Source: Simplicispira suum (GTDB lineage: Bacteria > Pseudomonadota > Gammaproteobacteria > Burkholderiales > Burkholderiaceae_C). From it: a DNA stretch of 64,000 nucleotides. The notes below the pieces were generated by a model. That model saw only the letters and a program-made list of their open reading frames with translations. It was not told where the DNA came from and did no database searches. Both the position numbers and the translations under genes were made by a program. The first letter of the stretch is position 1; every line of letters begins with the position of its first letter. Positions 53,225-63,008 of this stretch are shown here, piece by piece. The stretch spans positions 1,612,001 through 1,676,000 of the forward strand of contig NZ_CP027669.1 in the NCBI RefSeq assembly GCF_003008595.1, given 5' to 3'.

Positions 53225-56200
53225 ATGCCTCCACGACCCACCCAAGTGGCCCTGACCGCATTGCTGGCCTGTGCCATTTCCCTTCCCGGTCTGGCGGCGG
53301 TGCCCGCAGGCGCGGCCGCTGAAATCGTGAGCCTGCAGGGCCAGGGCGACCAACGCGCCGCCAGTACGCCTGAATGGCACCCCGCTCGACCCGCACAGGT
53401 GCTGTCGGCCGGAGACTTTGTGCGCACCCGCGAGGCCGCCCGCATGGCGCTGCTGTTTGCCGACGAAACTCAGTTGCGCCTGCACCAGAACACGGTGCTG
53501 CAGGTCAAGACCATCGCCACGGCGGGCCAGCCGGTCACCACGCTGCGCCTGGACGCAGGCCGCGCCTGGACACAGACGCGCCGCCCCACGGGCAGCTCCC
53601 TGCAAATGGAAACCCCGGCTGCCACCGCTGCCATCCGGGGAACCGACTGGGACATCCGTGTAGAACCCGATGGCCGCACCCTGCTCACGGTGCTCTCGGG
53701 CACGGTGGATTTCGGCAACGAGCAGGGGCGCATCGCCGTTGGCGCCAACGAGGCCGCTTACGCCGAAGTGGGCAAGGCCCCTATCAAGCTGGTGCTGGGC
53801 CAGCCACGGGACCGCGTGCAATGGGTCAACGCCCTGCAGGCCGACCCTTTGCCGCACCTGGCCGCCACGCCACTGCCTGCGGCGCTAGAGCCCGTGCGCG
53901 CTGCGCTCGCTGCCCACGACCTGGACGCCGCGCGCACCGCACTGGCGCGGGCACGCGCAAGCGCCCCACCCCAGTGGACCGCCGCGATGGAAGCGGCCAT
54001 TGCATTGCAAGCCGGGGACTGGCGCAGTGCCCGCGACCTGCTGGCACGCCAGTTGCAGGGCCAAGCGCCACTGCCGGTCTGGCTCATGCAATCCGACCTG
54101 CTGCTCATCGACGGCGAAGGCGCGGACGCCATCCGCACGCTTGAGCGCGCCTTGCAGCAATGGCCCGCGCACCCGGCCCTGCTGGCGCAGCTGGCGCGTG
54201 CCCAATTGCTGACCGACCGCGTGCCCGATGCAGAGGCCACCTTGGCTACGGCGCAGGGTGTGGCCAACCCCGAGCTGGCCCTTGCCCGCGCCGCGCTGGC
54301 GCGTCGGCAGGGCGACGCACCGGCCACACTGGCTGCCTACGCCGATGCGACGGCGCTGGCGCCACAAGACGCGCGCGGCTGGCTGGGCCTGGGCAGCGTG
54401 TACACCGAGCGCGAAAACACCGGCCCGGCTCGCAAGAATTTGCAGCAGGCTCTGGCGCTGGACCCGCATGTGGTGGGTGCGCAGGGCGAGCGCGGCACGC
54501 TGGAAACGTTTTCCAATCGTTTCGCCGAGGCCGAATCCGCCTTTGCCAGCGCGCTGGACGATCAGCCCGCCGACTACGTCGCGCTCACCGGCCTGGGGCT
54601 GCTGCGCCTCAAGCAAGGGCAACCGCAGGCTGCTCTCGAGGCCTTCCTGCGCGCCGGGGTGATGGAGCCGCGCTACGCCCGCGCCCGCACCTGGACTGCC
54701 GTCGCCTACTACCAACTGGACCGCCACCAGGACGCCATCAGCACGCTGCGGCAGGCCAGCGTGTTGGATGACAAGGACCCTGTCCCCTACATGCTGCTGG
54801 CGCAGATTTACACCGACCTGTTCCAGCCCGGTGAGGCCGTGCAGGCGGCCCGCTCGGCGGTCACGCGCATGCCCTATTTGAAATCACTCAACCAGCTTGC
54901 CAACGACCAAAAGGGCAGTGCCAACCTGGGCGCATCGCTCGCCTTCTTCGGTATGGAAGATTGGGCCCTGGAGCTGGCGCAGCAGAGCTTTTCGCCTTAC
55001 TGGGGCGCGAGCCATTTGTTTCTGGCCGACCGCTATCGGGGTGAATTCAATAAAAACTCCGAGTTGTTCCAGGGCTTTCTTACTGACCCGATGGCGTTTG
55101 GCGCCAGCCCGCGCTATTCGTCCTTGTTGCAAAAGCCCGGTGCCCATGGAACCGTGGACCTGTTGCATGAGCAGGAGTTTTATAAGCTCAGTGCGCCCTC
55201 GGTCACCTTCAACGGCATGGACAACCGGCAGCGGCCCATTGCGTGGTTCTTGAAGGCGCAGAAGGCGAAAGGCGGCCACTTTCCGATTGATGTCGGCGTC
55301 ACCAACCAACCGGCGGCGTACGACCCGAGCGGCACGGCCGATGCAGATGCTGATGTGCTCACCATTGGACTGGGCATGCAGCCGAATGAGCAGCTCAACC
55401 TGTTCGCCTATGCCAACCACACGGGCATCAAGTTGCGGGCCCACAACCTGTCTGCCACCGAGGTGGACAAAACCGCGCAGCAGGGCGTGCTGGGGCTGTC
55501 CTATCGCTGGAGCCCGACCGAGCAGACCTGGCTCAAGCTGGGGCGTGGCCTGGAAAACATGCGCATTGCGAGCTTTCCGACCCTCTTCGAGTTGGGACCG
55601 CTTGCGGGCGTTGCCGGCGTGTCTGCAAATCCCCGAAAAACTCTGAGCGACCTGCAACTGCGCCACAGCGTCGATCTGGAACCGGGTACGCGCTGGAGCC
55701 TGGCGCTGGAGCATGTGGAAGAAAACCAGGCCAGCGAAACCTTGGGTGCAGGCATTTTGAGCACGGTCGAAGGGGGGCAGACGTTCTCGGACGTCGTGTA
55801 TTTCGGCGGCTTGAACGCCATTGACCGTCGCTACACCGGTTTCACGCTGGACGGGCAGAAGCAACTGACCCCGGCGCTGAAGATCGACGGCGCGGTAGCG
55901 CTGCAACAGATTCACCAACGCGTGAACGGCGCCAGCGGCCTGCGCTTGGCGACCTCCGGATTCGAGAATATTGAGACTGCCCAGCGCAAGGACACCGAGC
56001 GAGCCCTCACACCGCGCCTGGGCGTCGTCATGCAGCCAGCACCCGGCGCGACGCTGCGCCTGGCGTACCAGGACTGGTTGCGCCCCCTGAGCGTCTCCAC
56101 CCTGACCCGCGTGGAGACCGCTGGCATCGCGGTAGAAGACCGGCTGGTGGAAGCCGGCGGAAGACACAAACGCCTGGTGGCGCAGTGGAGCCAGGAGCTG

Positions 56201-56788
56201 GGCGCCAATACCTTTGTGAGCGCCCGCGCCGACCACCTGCAGCTGCGCAACCCCGACACGCTGGGCGTGGACCTGCGCACGCCCAGCCTGCCGTTTCTGG
56301 AAGAGATGCGCAACGCCCAGCTCGTCAACCTCTCCAGCACCGACCTGCTGGAAGACACCCCCAGCTTCCACCACGGCACGCTGAATGCGCTTGCCGCAGG
56401 CGTCAACCACATGGTGAATCGCCAATGGTCGGTCTACGGAAAATACCAATACCAGCACAGCGAAACCGACTACTTTTCCGAGACAGCCAATCTCGTAGCC
56501 AACACCCGATTTATCCCGTACATCCCCCGCCACACCCTGGCACTGGGCAGCACCTGGGCCAGCAGCAAGCGCCTGTACGTAAGCGGCCGCGCCGTGTACC
56601 GATCCGAGCGCTTTGAGGACGCGAGCAACCTCACGCGCCGTCCCCCTGGCTGGAGCCTGGACCTGGTCGGTTTCTGGGAATCGAGCGACAAACACTGGCT
56701 CGTCGGTGTGGGTGCGCTCAACCTGTTCGGTCCCAAATCGGCTCGCCAGAAGGCCCGCTACGTGCTCGATGCGCGCTATCGGTTTTAA
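53225..56788 (+). CDS. FecR-domain / TPR / outer-membrane beta-barrel protein
   Basis: 1187 residues. Signal peptide (QVALTALLACAISLPGLAAV). FecR domain about residues 35-190 (VLSAGDFVRTREAARMALLF, RLHQNTVLQVKTIA, PAATAAIRGTDWDI). TPR array about 225-560 (ALAHNxxxW-type repeats such as APQDARGWLGLGSVYTEREN, PADYVALTGLGLLRLKQGQP). C-terminal ~530 residues are beta-rich with alternating aromatic strands and a terminal Phe (VLDARYRF), typical of an outer-membrane barrel. A periplasmic sensor fused to a barrel is unusual. ATG 53225 has GGAGAG upstream. Overlaps the CHASE2 cyclase by 20 bases. Confidence 0.8.
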   Translation: MPPRPTQVALTALLACAISLPGLAAVPAGAAAEIVSLQGQGDQRAASTPEWHPARPAQVLSAGDFVRTREAARMALLFADETQLRLHQNTVLQVKTIATAGQPVTTLRLDAGRAWTQTRRPTGSSLQMETPAATAAIRGTDWDIRVEPDGRTLLTVLSGTVDFGNEQGRIAVGANEAAYAEVGKAPIKLVLGQPRDRVQWVNALQADPLPHLAATPLPAALEPVRAALAAHDLDAARTALARARASAPPQWTAAMEAAIALQAGDWRSARDLLARQLQGQAPLPVWLMQSDLLLIDGEGADAIRTLERALQQWPAHPALLAQLARAQLLTDRVPDAEATLATAQGVANPELALARAALARRQGDAPATLAAYADATALAPQDARGWLGLGSVYTERENTGPARKNLQQALALDPHVVGAQGERGTLETFSNRFAEAESAFASALDDQPADYVALTGLGLLRLKQGQPQAALEAFLRAGVMEPRYARARTWTAVAYYQLDRHQDAISTLRQASVLDDKDPVPYMLLAQIYTDLFQPGEAVQAARSAVTRMPYLKSLNQLANDQKGSANLGASLAFFGMEDWALELAQQSFSPYWGASHLFLADRYRGEFNKNSELFQGFLTDPMAFGASPRYSSLLQKPGAHGTVDLLHEQEFYKLSAPSVTFNGMDNRQRPIAWFLKAQKAKGGHFPIDVGVTNQPAAYDPSGTADADADVLTIGLGMQPNEQLNLFAYANHTGIKLRAHNLSATEVDKTAQQGVLGLSYRWSPTEQTWLKLGRGLENMRIASFPTLFELGPLAGVAGVSANPRKTLSDLQLRHSVDLEPGTRWSLALEHVEENQASETLGAGILSTVEGGQTFSDVVYFGGLNAIDRRYTGFTLDGQKQLTPALKIDGAVALQQIHQRVNGASGLRLATSGFENIETAQRKDTERALTPRLGVVMQPAPGATLRLAYQDWLRPLSVSTLTRVETAGIAVEDRLVEAGGRHKRLVAQWSQELGANTFVSARADHLQLRNPDTLGVDLRTPSLPFLEEMRNAQLVNLSSTDLLEDTPSFHHGTLNALAAGVNHMVNRQWSVYGKYQYQHSETDYFSETANLVANTRFIPYIPRHTLALGSTWASSKRLYVSGRAVYRSERFEDASNLTRRPPGWSLDLVGFWESSDKHWLVGVGALNLFGPKSARQKARYVLDARYRF

Positions 56789-58745
56789 GCGCCTTGCGCT
56801 CTTGCTCGGCGCGGCCTTGCTGGCGCTGCTGCTGGTCGGCGCGGCCTCGCTCAGCCGCCCATGGCACGCGCTGGAGTTCAAAACCTTCGACCTCTGGACC
56901 TCGCTGGCCGCGCCGCACCGCAGCACCTTGCCAGTGGTGCTGCTCGCCATCGACGAACCGACGTTCCAGGAGGTGCAGCAACGCTGGCCGTTCCCGCGCA
57001 GCCTGCACGCGCGCCTGCTCGATCGCCTGCGCGAGGACGGCGCCACTGCTGTGGGCTTTGACGTGGTCTTTGCCGACCCGAGCGCCCCCGAGCAGGATGC
57101 CGCGTTTGCCCATTCGTTGGCAGCGGCTGCGGCAGCGGGCCTGCCGGTCGTGCTGGCTGCAACGCGCGAAAAGGTCGAGAGCGCCAGCGCGACGCTCTGG
57201 ACCGACGTGCTGCCACTGCCAGCCTTCGTCGCAGCCGGTGCACAGTACGGAAACGCCGAGGTGCAACCTGACGACGATTTCGTGGTGCGCCGCATGCCGC
57301 AAAGTGAGGGAAGCTTCTCTGCAGCGCTCGCCCGCGCTGCAACGCGGCATGCAGTCCCTGCGTCGTCCGCTAACCTCATTGCCTACCGAGGTCCGCGCGG
57401 CACCTTCGACACGCGCTCGTACTACCAGGCGCTGGAACCGGGGCTGCTGCCCGAAGGTTTTTTTCGTGGCAAGGTGGTGCTGATCGGCCGCTCTGCGCTG
57501 ACGGCCAGCGAGCTGCAGCACAGCCAGGCCGACCTCTTCAATTCGCCGTTTGCGGCCCTGGGTGGCGAGCGCCTGTTCCCCGGCGTGGAACTTCAGGCCA
57601 CGCTGCTCGATAACCGGGCCGTTGGTGATGGTCTGCGCCTCGTGCCCGAGGCGTGGTCGCTGGCGCTGGTGCTGCTTGCACTCACCGTGCTGTTGCCCGC
57701 CACTCTGCGCTGGCACCCTGGCGCAGTGGCCTTGCTGACGGCAGGCCTTGTCGGCGGCATGGCGCTGCTGTCCTGGCTGCTGTTTCTTCAATTCGGGCGC
57801 TGGCTTGCGCCGCTGTTCCCCATGGCTGCGACCGCCAGTATCTATGGCGCAAGCGCGCTGACGGCATACGCGCAGACGCGCCAGAGGGCGCGCCAAACCC
57901 GCGCCATGTTTTCGCAGTACGTTCCTGCGGCGGTGGTATCGCGACTTGTTGCAGAGCCCGAGCTGCTGCGCCTGGGCGGTGAGGCGCGCGAAGTCACCCT
58001 GTTGTTCACCGACTTGGCGGGATTCACCACGCTTTCAGAACAACTCAGCGCCGAGCAGACGGTGGAGCTGCTCGGCCTGTACTTTGGCGCCATGGCTCCC
58101 ATCGTGCACGCCAGTGGCGGCACCATCGACAAATACATTGGCGATGCGCTGATGGCTTTCTGGGGTGCGCCCCTTGACGATGTGGACCACGCCGAGCACG
58201 CAGTGCGTGCTGCCGTTGCCATGCAGGAGGCCATGGGCAATCTGTGCGATGCGCTGGAGCGCCGCGGGCTGCCGCGCATTGCCATGCGCATTGGCGTGCA
58301 CTCGGGGCGGGTGGTGGTGGGCAATGTGGGCTCAGCAGAGCGCTTTTCGTACACCGCGATTGGCGACGCGGTGAACCTGGCGGCGCGGCTGGAAGGCGCG
58401 AACAAGGCGTTTGGCACCGGCATCCTGCTCTCGGGCGACACGGCGGCGCTGCTGCCCGCAAACATGCTGCTGCGTGTGCTGGATGAGGTCATCGTGAAAG
58501 GGAAAAGCCAGGCGATCCGGGTGTACACGCCCTGTGCCGACGCTGCGCTGTGCCGCCTTTGCGCCGATACGCTGGACGCCTTTGCGCACCGTGAGTGGGC
58601 GCACGCCAGAGCAGGGCTCGAAGCGCTGCAGCGGGCATTGCCAGGGGACTTGGCCACACTGCGCCTGCTGGAGCGCTTGAATGCGGCCTGTAATCTGGCC
58701 GAGGATGCGAATTGGTCGGCGGCCCAAGCACTCGACAAGCTGTAG
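56769..58745 (+). CDS. CHASE2-domain class III nucleotide cyclase
   Basis: 658 residues. N-terminal helix (LALLLGAALLALLLVGAASL), CHASE2 periplasmic sensor (about 40-300: FKTFDLWTSLAAPHR, VGFDVVFADPSAPEQDAAFA), three helices (about 305-370), then a class III cyclase domain (from about 400): LLFTDLAGFTTLSEQL with metal Asp, DKYIGDALMAFWGAP with second metal Asp and adenine-type Lys, TAIGDAVNLAARLEGANK. The residues fit an adenylate cyclase. The start at 56769 lies inside the 3' end of the FecR-TPR gene, so both form one signalling operon. Confidence 0.9.
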   Translation: MRAIGFKRLALLLGAALLALLLVGAASLSRPWHALEFKTFDLWTSLAAPHRSTLPVVLLAIDEPTFQEVQQRWPFPRSLHARLLDRLREDGATAVGFDVVFADPSAPEQDAAFAHSLAAAAAAGLPVVLAATREKVESASATLWTDVLPLPAFVAAGAQYGNAEVQPDDDFVVRRMPQSEGSFSAALARAATRHAVPASSANLIAYRGPRGTFDTRSYYQALEPGLLPEGFFRGKVVLIGRSALTASELQHSQADLFNSPFAALGGERLFPGVELQATLLDNRAVGDGLRLVPEAWSLALVLLALTVLLPATLRWHPGAVALLTAGLVGGMALLSWLLFLQFGRWLAPLFPMAATASIYGASALTAYAQTRQRARQTRAMFSQYVPAAVVSRLVAEPELLRLGGEAREVTLLFTDLAGFTTLSEQLSAEQTVELLGLYFGAMAPIVHASGGTIDKYIGDALMAFWGAPLDDVDHAEHAVRAAVAMQEAMGNLCDALERRGLPRIAMRIGVHSGRVVVGNVGSAERFSYTAIGDAVNLAARLEGANKAFGTGILLSGDTAALLPANMLLRVLDEVIVKGKSQAIRVYTPCADAALCRLCADTLDAFAHREWAHARAGLEALQRALPGDLATLRLLERLNAACNLAEDANWSAAQALDKL

Positions 58746-58772
58746 CAAGTCAGCACATTCATAGGGATTTTT

Positions 58773-58828
58773 CATGCTATTTTGATAGCTAACAATGCAT
58801 ATGGATAGAGCGATAGAGGTACTTTTTA
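58773..58828 (+). repeat. Dispersed repeat, copy 5 (diverged)
   Basis: CATGCTATTTTGATAGCTAA forms the first palindrome; the second part (GCATATGGATAGAGCGATAG) is degenerate but keeps ATAGAGG-like spacing. Lies between the convergent cyclase and gapA genes. Confidence 0.55.
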
Positions 58829-58947
58829 TCCATATTTCATTCGGGTAGACGGCCCATCCACCGCTTTCTCACCGCCTGCATTCTTCGCCGGTGGGCCCCC
58901 TTGCCCGGCCGCCTTCGCAGCGCGGTGTGGGCCAAAGCCGACAGGCA

Positions 58948-58975
58948 CAAAAAAGCCCGCGCGCGGCGGGCTTTT
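58948..58975 (-). terminator. Intrinsic terminator of gapA
   Basis: Minus strand: AAAAGCCCGC, 5-base loop, GCGGGCTTTT and further T. Ten-base stem (58951-58960 with 58966-58975), 17 bases after the gapA stop. Confidence 0.9.
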
Positions 58976-58991
58976 GCAGGAAGCGAAGCGC

Positions 58992-59996
<1,005 letters not shown>

Positions 59997-60026
59997 TCAG
60001 TCTCTCCAGGGTGGGATTGCCAAAAA

Positions 60027-62087
60027 TTACTTGCGTTTGAGGGCTGCCAGCACGGTGGCAGCAACGTTCTCTTCGGTGAAACCAAAGTGCTTGAACAACA
60101 CCGGTGCCGGGGCCGATTCGCCAAAGGTATCGATGCCGACGACCGCCGCGCAGCCGTACTTCCACCAACCGCTGGTGACGCCCATTTCCACGGCAATGCG
60201 GGGCACGCCCGTAGGCAACACGGCCTTTTTGTACTTCACGTCCTCGCTGTCGAAGGTGGTGGTACTGGGCATGGAGACCACGCGCACGGCGATCTTCTTG
60301 GCGGCCAGCAGGCGCTGGGCCTTGAGCGCCAGTTGCACTTCAGAGCCGGTGGCGATGATGACGGCCTGGGCTTTCTTCTTCAGGCCCACGTCGGCGGGCT
60401 CGGACAGCACATAGGCGCCGCGAGAGATGTTGCCCAGATCGCGCTTGGGGGCGTACGGAAGGTTCTGGCGGCTCAGCAGCAACGCAGTCGGCTTGTTGCG
60501 GTTCGAGAGCGCCACGCCCCAGGCCACGGTGGTTTCCGCCGTATCGGCCGGGCGCCACACATCCAGGTTGGGAATGAGACGCAGGCTGGCCGCATGCTCG
60601 ATCGACTGGTGCGTCGGGCCGTCTTCGCCCAGACCAATCGAGTCGTGGGTGAACACATGGATCACGCGCCGCTTCATCAGCGCCGCCATGCGAATCGCGT
60701 TGCGGCTGTAGTCGCTAAACGTCAGGAAGGTGCCGCCGTACGGAATGAAACCGCCGTGCAGCGCAATGCCGTTCATCACCGCCGCCATGCCGAACTCGCG
60801 CACGCCGTAGTTGATGTGGCGACCAATGTGGCCGTCTTCGCTCTTTACGACCGCGCCCTTGGCGTCCATGCGCAGCGGCGCTGTGGATTGGGTGTTGGTC
60901 AGGTTGGAGCCGGTCAGGTCGGCGCTGCCGCCCAGCATTTCGGGCAGCTTGGCGGTAAAGGCTTCCAGCGCCAGTTGGCTCGCCTTGCGGCTGGCCACGG
61001 TTTCGCCCTTGGTGTGCGCGTCGACCACGGCGTCGACCGCGGTCTGTGCGAAATGCTTGGGCAGGTCGCCCGCCATGCGGCGTTCGAATTCGGCCGCCAG
61101 CTCGGGAAAGGCGGCGCGGTAGGCGGCAAAGCGCTGGTTCCATTCGGCCTGGGCCTGGGCGCCTGCCTCCTTGGCGTTCCAGTCGGCATAGACCTCAGCT
61201 GGAACCTCGAACGGCGCATAGGGCCAGCCAATGGCCGCGCGGGTCAGAGCAATTTCTTCGGCGCCCAATGGCTCGCCGTGCGCCTTGGCGGTGTTGGCGC
61301 GGTTGGGTGAGCCCTGGCCAATGCGCGTCTTGCAGACGATAAGCGTGGGCTTGCCGTTTGGTGCGCGGGCCTTGGCAATGGCCTTGTCCACGGCGTCGGC
61401 GTTGTTTCCGTCGATGGGGCCCATCACGTTCCAGCCGCAGGCTTCAAAGCGCTTGGGCGTGTTGTCGATGAACCAGGGTGCCACCTGGCCGTCAATCGAA
61501 ATGCCGTTGTCGTCGTACAGCGCAATCAGCTTGCCGAGTTTCCACGCGCCGGCCAGTGCCACGGCTTCGTGGCTGATGCCTTCCATCAGGCAGCCGTCGC
61601 CCAGCATCACGTAGGTGTGGTGGTCCACCACGGTGTGGCCGGCCCGGTTGAATTCGGCTGCCAGCAGCTTTTCGGCCAGCGCCATGCCGACCGCGTTGGT
61701 CAGGCCCTGGCCCAGCGGGCCGGTGGTCGTTTCCACGCCGGGCGTCACGTCCACTTCGGGGTGGCCGGCGGTCTTGCTGTGCAGTTGGCGGAAGTTCTTG
61801 AGTTCCTGGATCGGCAGCTCGTAGCCCGTCAGGTGCAGCACCGCGTAGAGCAGCATGGATGCGTGGCCGTTGGAGAGCACGAAGCGGTCACGGTCGGCCC
61901 AGTGCGGGTCCAGCGGGTTGTGGCGCAGGTGCCGTCCCCACAGCGCAACCGCCATGTCGGCCATGCCCATGGGCGCACCGGGGTGGCCGGAATTGGCTTG
62001 TTGCACAGCATCCATTGCGAGTGCGCGGATCGCATTCGCCATTTGTTCAGAGTTGGCCATCGGGGCGGGTCCGGTCAGGACGGTCAT
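60027..62087 (-). CDS. tkt: Transketolase
   Basis: 686 residues; transfers two-carbon units in the pentose phosphate and Calvin cycles using thiamine diphosphate. [22 protein letters not shown] motif [20 protein letters not shown] with DDN, and the second-domain [19 protein letters not shown] are all present. Start ATG 62087; MANSEQM at 62060 is an equally good alternative. Upstream of gapA (33-base gap), divergent from murU. Confidence 0.96.
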   Translation of the reverse strand: MTVLTGPAPMANSEQMANAIRALAMDAVQQANSGHPGAPMGMADMAVALWGRHLRHNPLDPHWADRDRFVLSNGHASMLLYAVLHLTGYELPIQELKNFRQLHSKTAGHPEVDVTPGVETTTGPLGQGLTNAVGMALAEKLLAAEFNRAGHTVVDHHTYVMLGDGCLMEGISHEAVALAGAWKLGKLIALYDDNGISIDGQVAPWFIDNTPKRFEACGWNVMGPIDGNNADAVDKAIAKARAPNGKPTLIVCKTRIGQGSPNRANTAKAHGEPLGAEEIALTRAAIGWPYAPFEVPAEVYADWNAKEAGAQAQAEWNQRFAAYRAAFPELAAEFERRMAGDLPKHFAQTAVDAVVDAHTKGETVASRKASQLALEAFTAKLPEMLGGSADLTGSNLTNTQSTAPLRMDAKGAVVKSEDGHIGRHINYGVREFGMAAVMNGIALHGGFIPYGGTFLTFSDYSRNAIRMAALMKRRVIHVFTHDSIGLGEDGPTHQSIEHAASLRLIPNLDVWRPADTAETTVAWGVALSNRNKPTALLLSRQNLPYAPKRDLGNISRGAYVLSEPADVGLKKKAQAVIIATGSEVQLALKAQRLLAAKKIAVRVVSMPSTTTFDSEDVKYKKAVLPTGVPRIAVEMGVTSGWWKYGCAAVVGIDTFGESAPAPVLFKHFGFTEENVAATVLAALKRK

Positions 62088-62164
62088 GAGGGGAAACCCC
62101 AGATTTTAACGGTGTGCCTTGAACCGCTTCTCCACAGCGGCATCGGCACCGCCGCACGATGCAC

Positions 62165-62170
62165 TAGAGT
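62165..62170 (+). promoter_or_regulatory. Predicted -10 element of murU (TAGAGT)
   Basis: TAGAGT lies 7 bases before the GTG start of murU, with no Shine-Dalgarno, again the arrangement expected for a leaderless mRNA. Confidence 0.4.
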
Positions 62171-62177
62171 GCCAAGC

Positions 62178-63008
62178 GTGACCCTCCCTGTGCCCCCCTC
62201 AAGTCCCCTCCCTGCTGGTTCGGCGGCTTCGCGCCACCAAGACGCAGAGCAGGCCCCCGCACTGCTGCTGGCCGCCGGCCGTGGGGAGCGCATGCGGCCG
62301 CTGACCGACCACACGCCCAAGCCCCTGCTGCAAGTGCACGGCCGCCCGTTGCTGGCCTGGCATTTGCACGCGCTGGCGCACGCCGGCGTGCCGCGCGTGG
62401 TGATCAACACCGCCTGGCTGGGCGAGCAGATTACCGAGCATTTTGGAAGCTTTTTTGGCCTCCAGCGCACGACTGATAAGCGCGAGCAGCTATCAATTTC
62501 ATACTCCAACGAAGGCCTCGACTTTGGCGGCGCGCTGGAGACAGCGGGCGGCATTGCACGCGCCCTGCCGCTGCTGGACTCGGACGTGTTCTGGCTGGCG
62601 GCGGGCGATGTGTTCATGCCGGCTTTTGGCTTCGCCGCGGCAGCCGTGCGCGCCTTTCGCCACAGCGGCGCGCTGGCGCGCCTGTGGCTGGTGCCCAACC
62701 CGCCGCAGCACCCGCGCGGCGATTTTGGCCTCTCGGACGCCGGCCTGGCGCTGAACCTGCAGGAGGCCGACCCACGGCCCCGCTACACCTACAGCACCGT
62801 CGCCCTGCTGCACCGCGATCTGTTTGCCCCGCCCTGGTGCGATATTGCGCCCGGCAACCCGCAAGGGGTACGCGCGGCACTGGCACCGCTGCTGCGCCGG
62901 GCGATGGACAATGGCCGCGTGCAGGCCGAACTTCACACTGGCCGCTGGGTCGATGTGGGTACGCCGCAGCGCCTGGTCGACCTCAACGCCGAAACCTTGT
63001 CACCATGA
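62178..63008 (+). CDS. murU: N-acetylmuramate 1-phosphate uridylyltransferase-type nucleotidyltransferase
   Basis: 276 residues from GTG 62178. Sugar-nucleotide transferase N-terminus APALLLAAGRGERMRPLTDH then PKPLLQV, plus GDFGLSDAG and TGRWVDVGTPQRL. MurU makes UDP-MurNAc in peptidoglycan recycling; the neighbouring pepP (overlap ATGA) is a common partner. A dispersed repeat (62451-62499) lies inside the gene in frame and adds about 15 residues (around FFGLQRTTDKREQL) that other MurU proteins lack, without breaking the frame. No earlier ATG is possible before the conserved GRGERMRP motif. Confidence 0.88.
   Translation: MTLPVPPSSPLPAGSAASRHQDAEQAPALLLAAGRGERMRPLTDHTPKPLLQVHGRPLLAWHLHALAHAGVPRVVINTAWLGEQITEHFGSFFGLQRTTDKREQLSISYSNEGLDFGGALETAGGIARALPLLDSDVFWLAAGDVFMPAFGFAAAAVRAFRHSGALARLWLVPNPPQHPRGDFGLSDAGLALNLQEADPRPRYTYSTVALLHRDLFAPPWCDIAPGNPQGVRAALAPLLRRAMDNGRVQAELHTGRWVDVGTPQRLVDLNAETLSP
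62451..62499 (-). repeat. Dispersed repeat, copy 6, inserted in murU
   Basis: On the minus strand: ATTGATAGCTGCTCGCGCTT then GTGCGCTGGAGGCCAAAAAA, matching the two-hairpin repeat in reverse orientation. It is read through in frame by murU. Confidence 0.65.

Noticed and set aside
52995-53396. Small minus-strand open frame between IS110 and the FecR-TPR gene
   Set aside because: Arg/Gly-rich antisense-type composition, no domain, overlaps the start of a supported gene.
54884-57379. 831-codon open frame antisense to the FecR-TPR protein and cyclase genes
   Set aside because: No domain, covers two supported genes.
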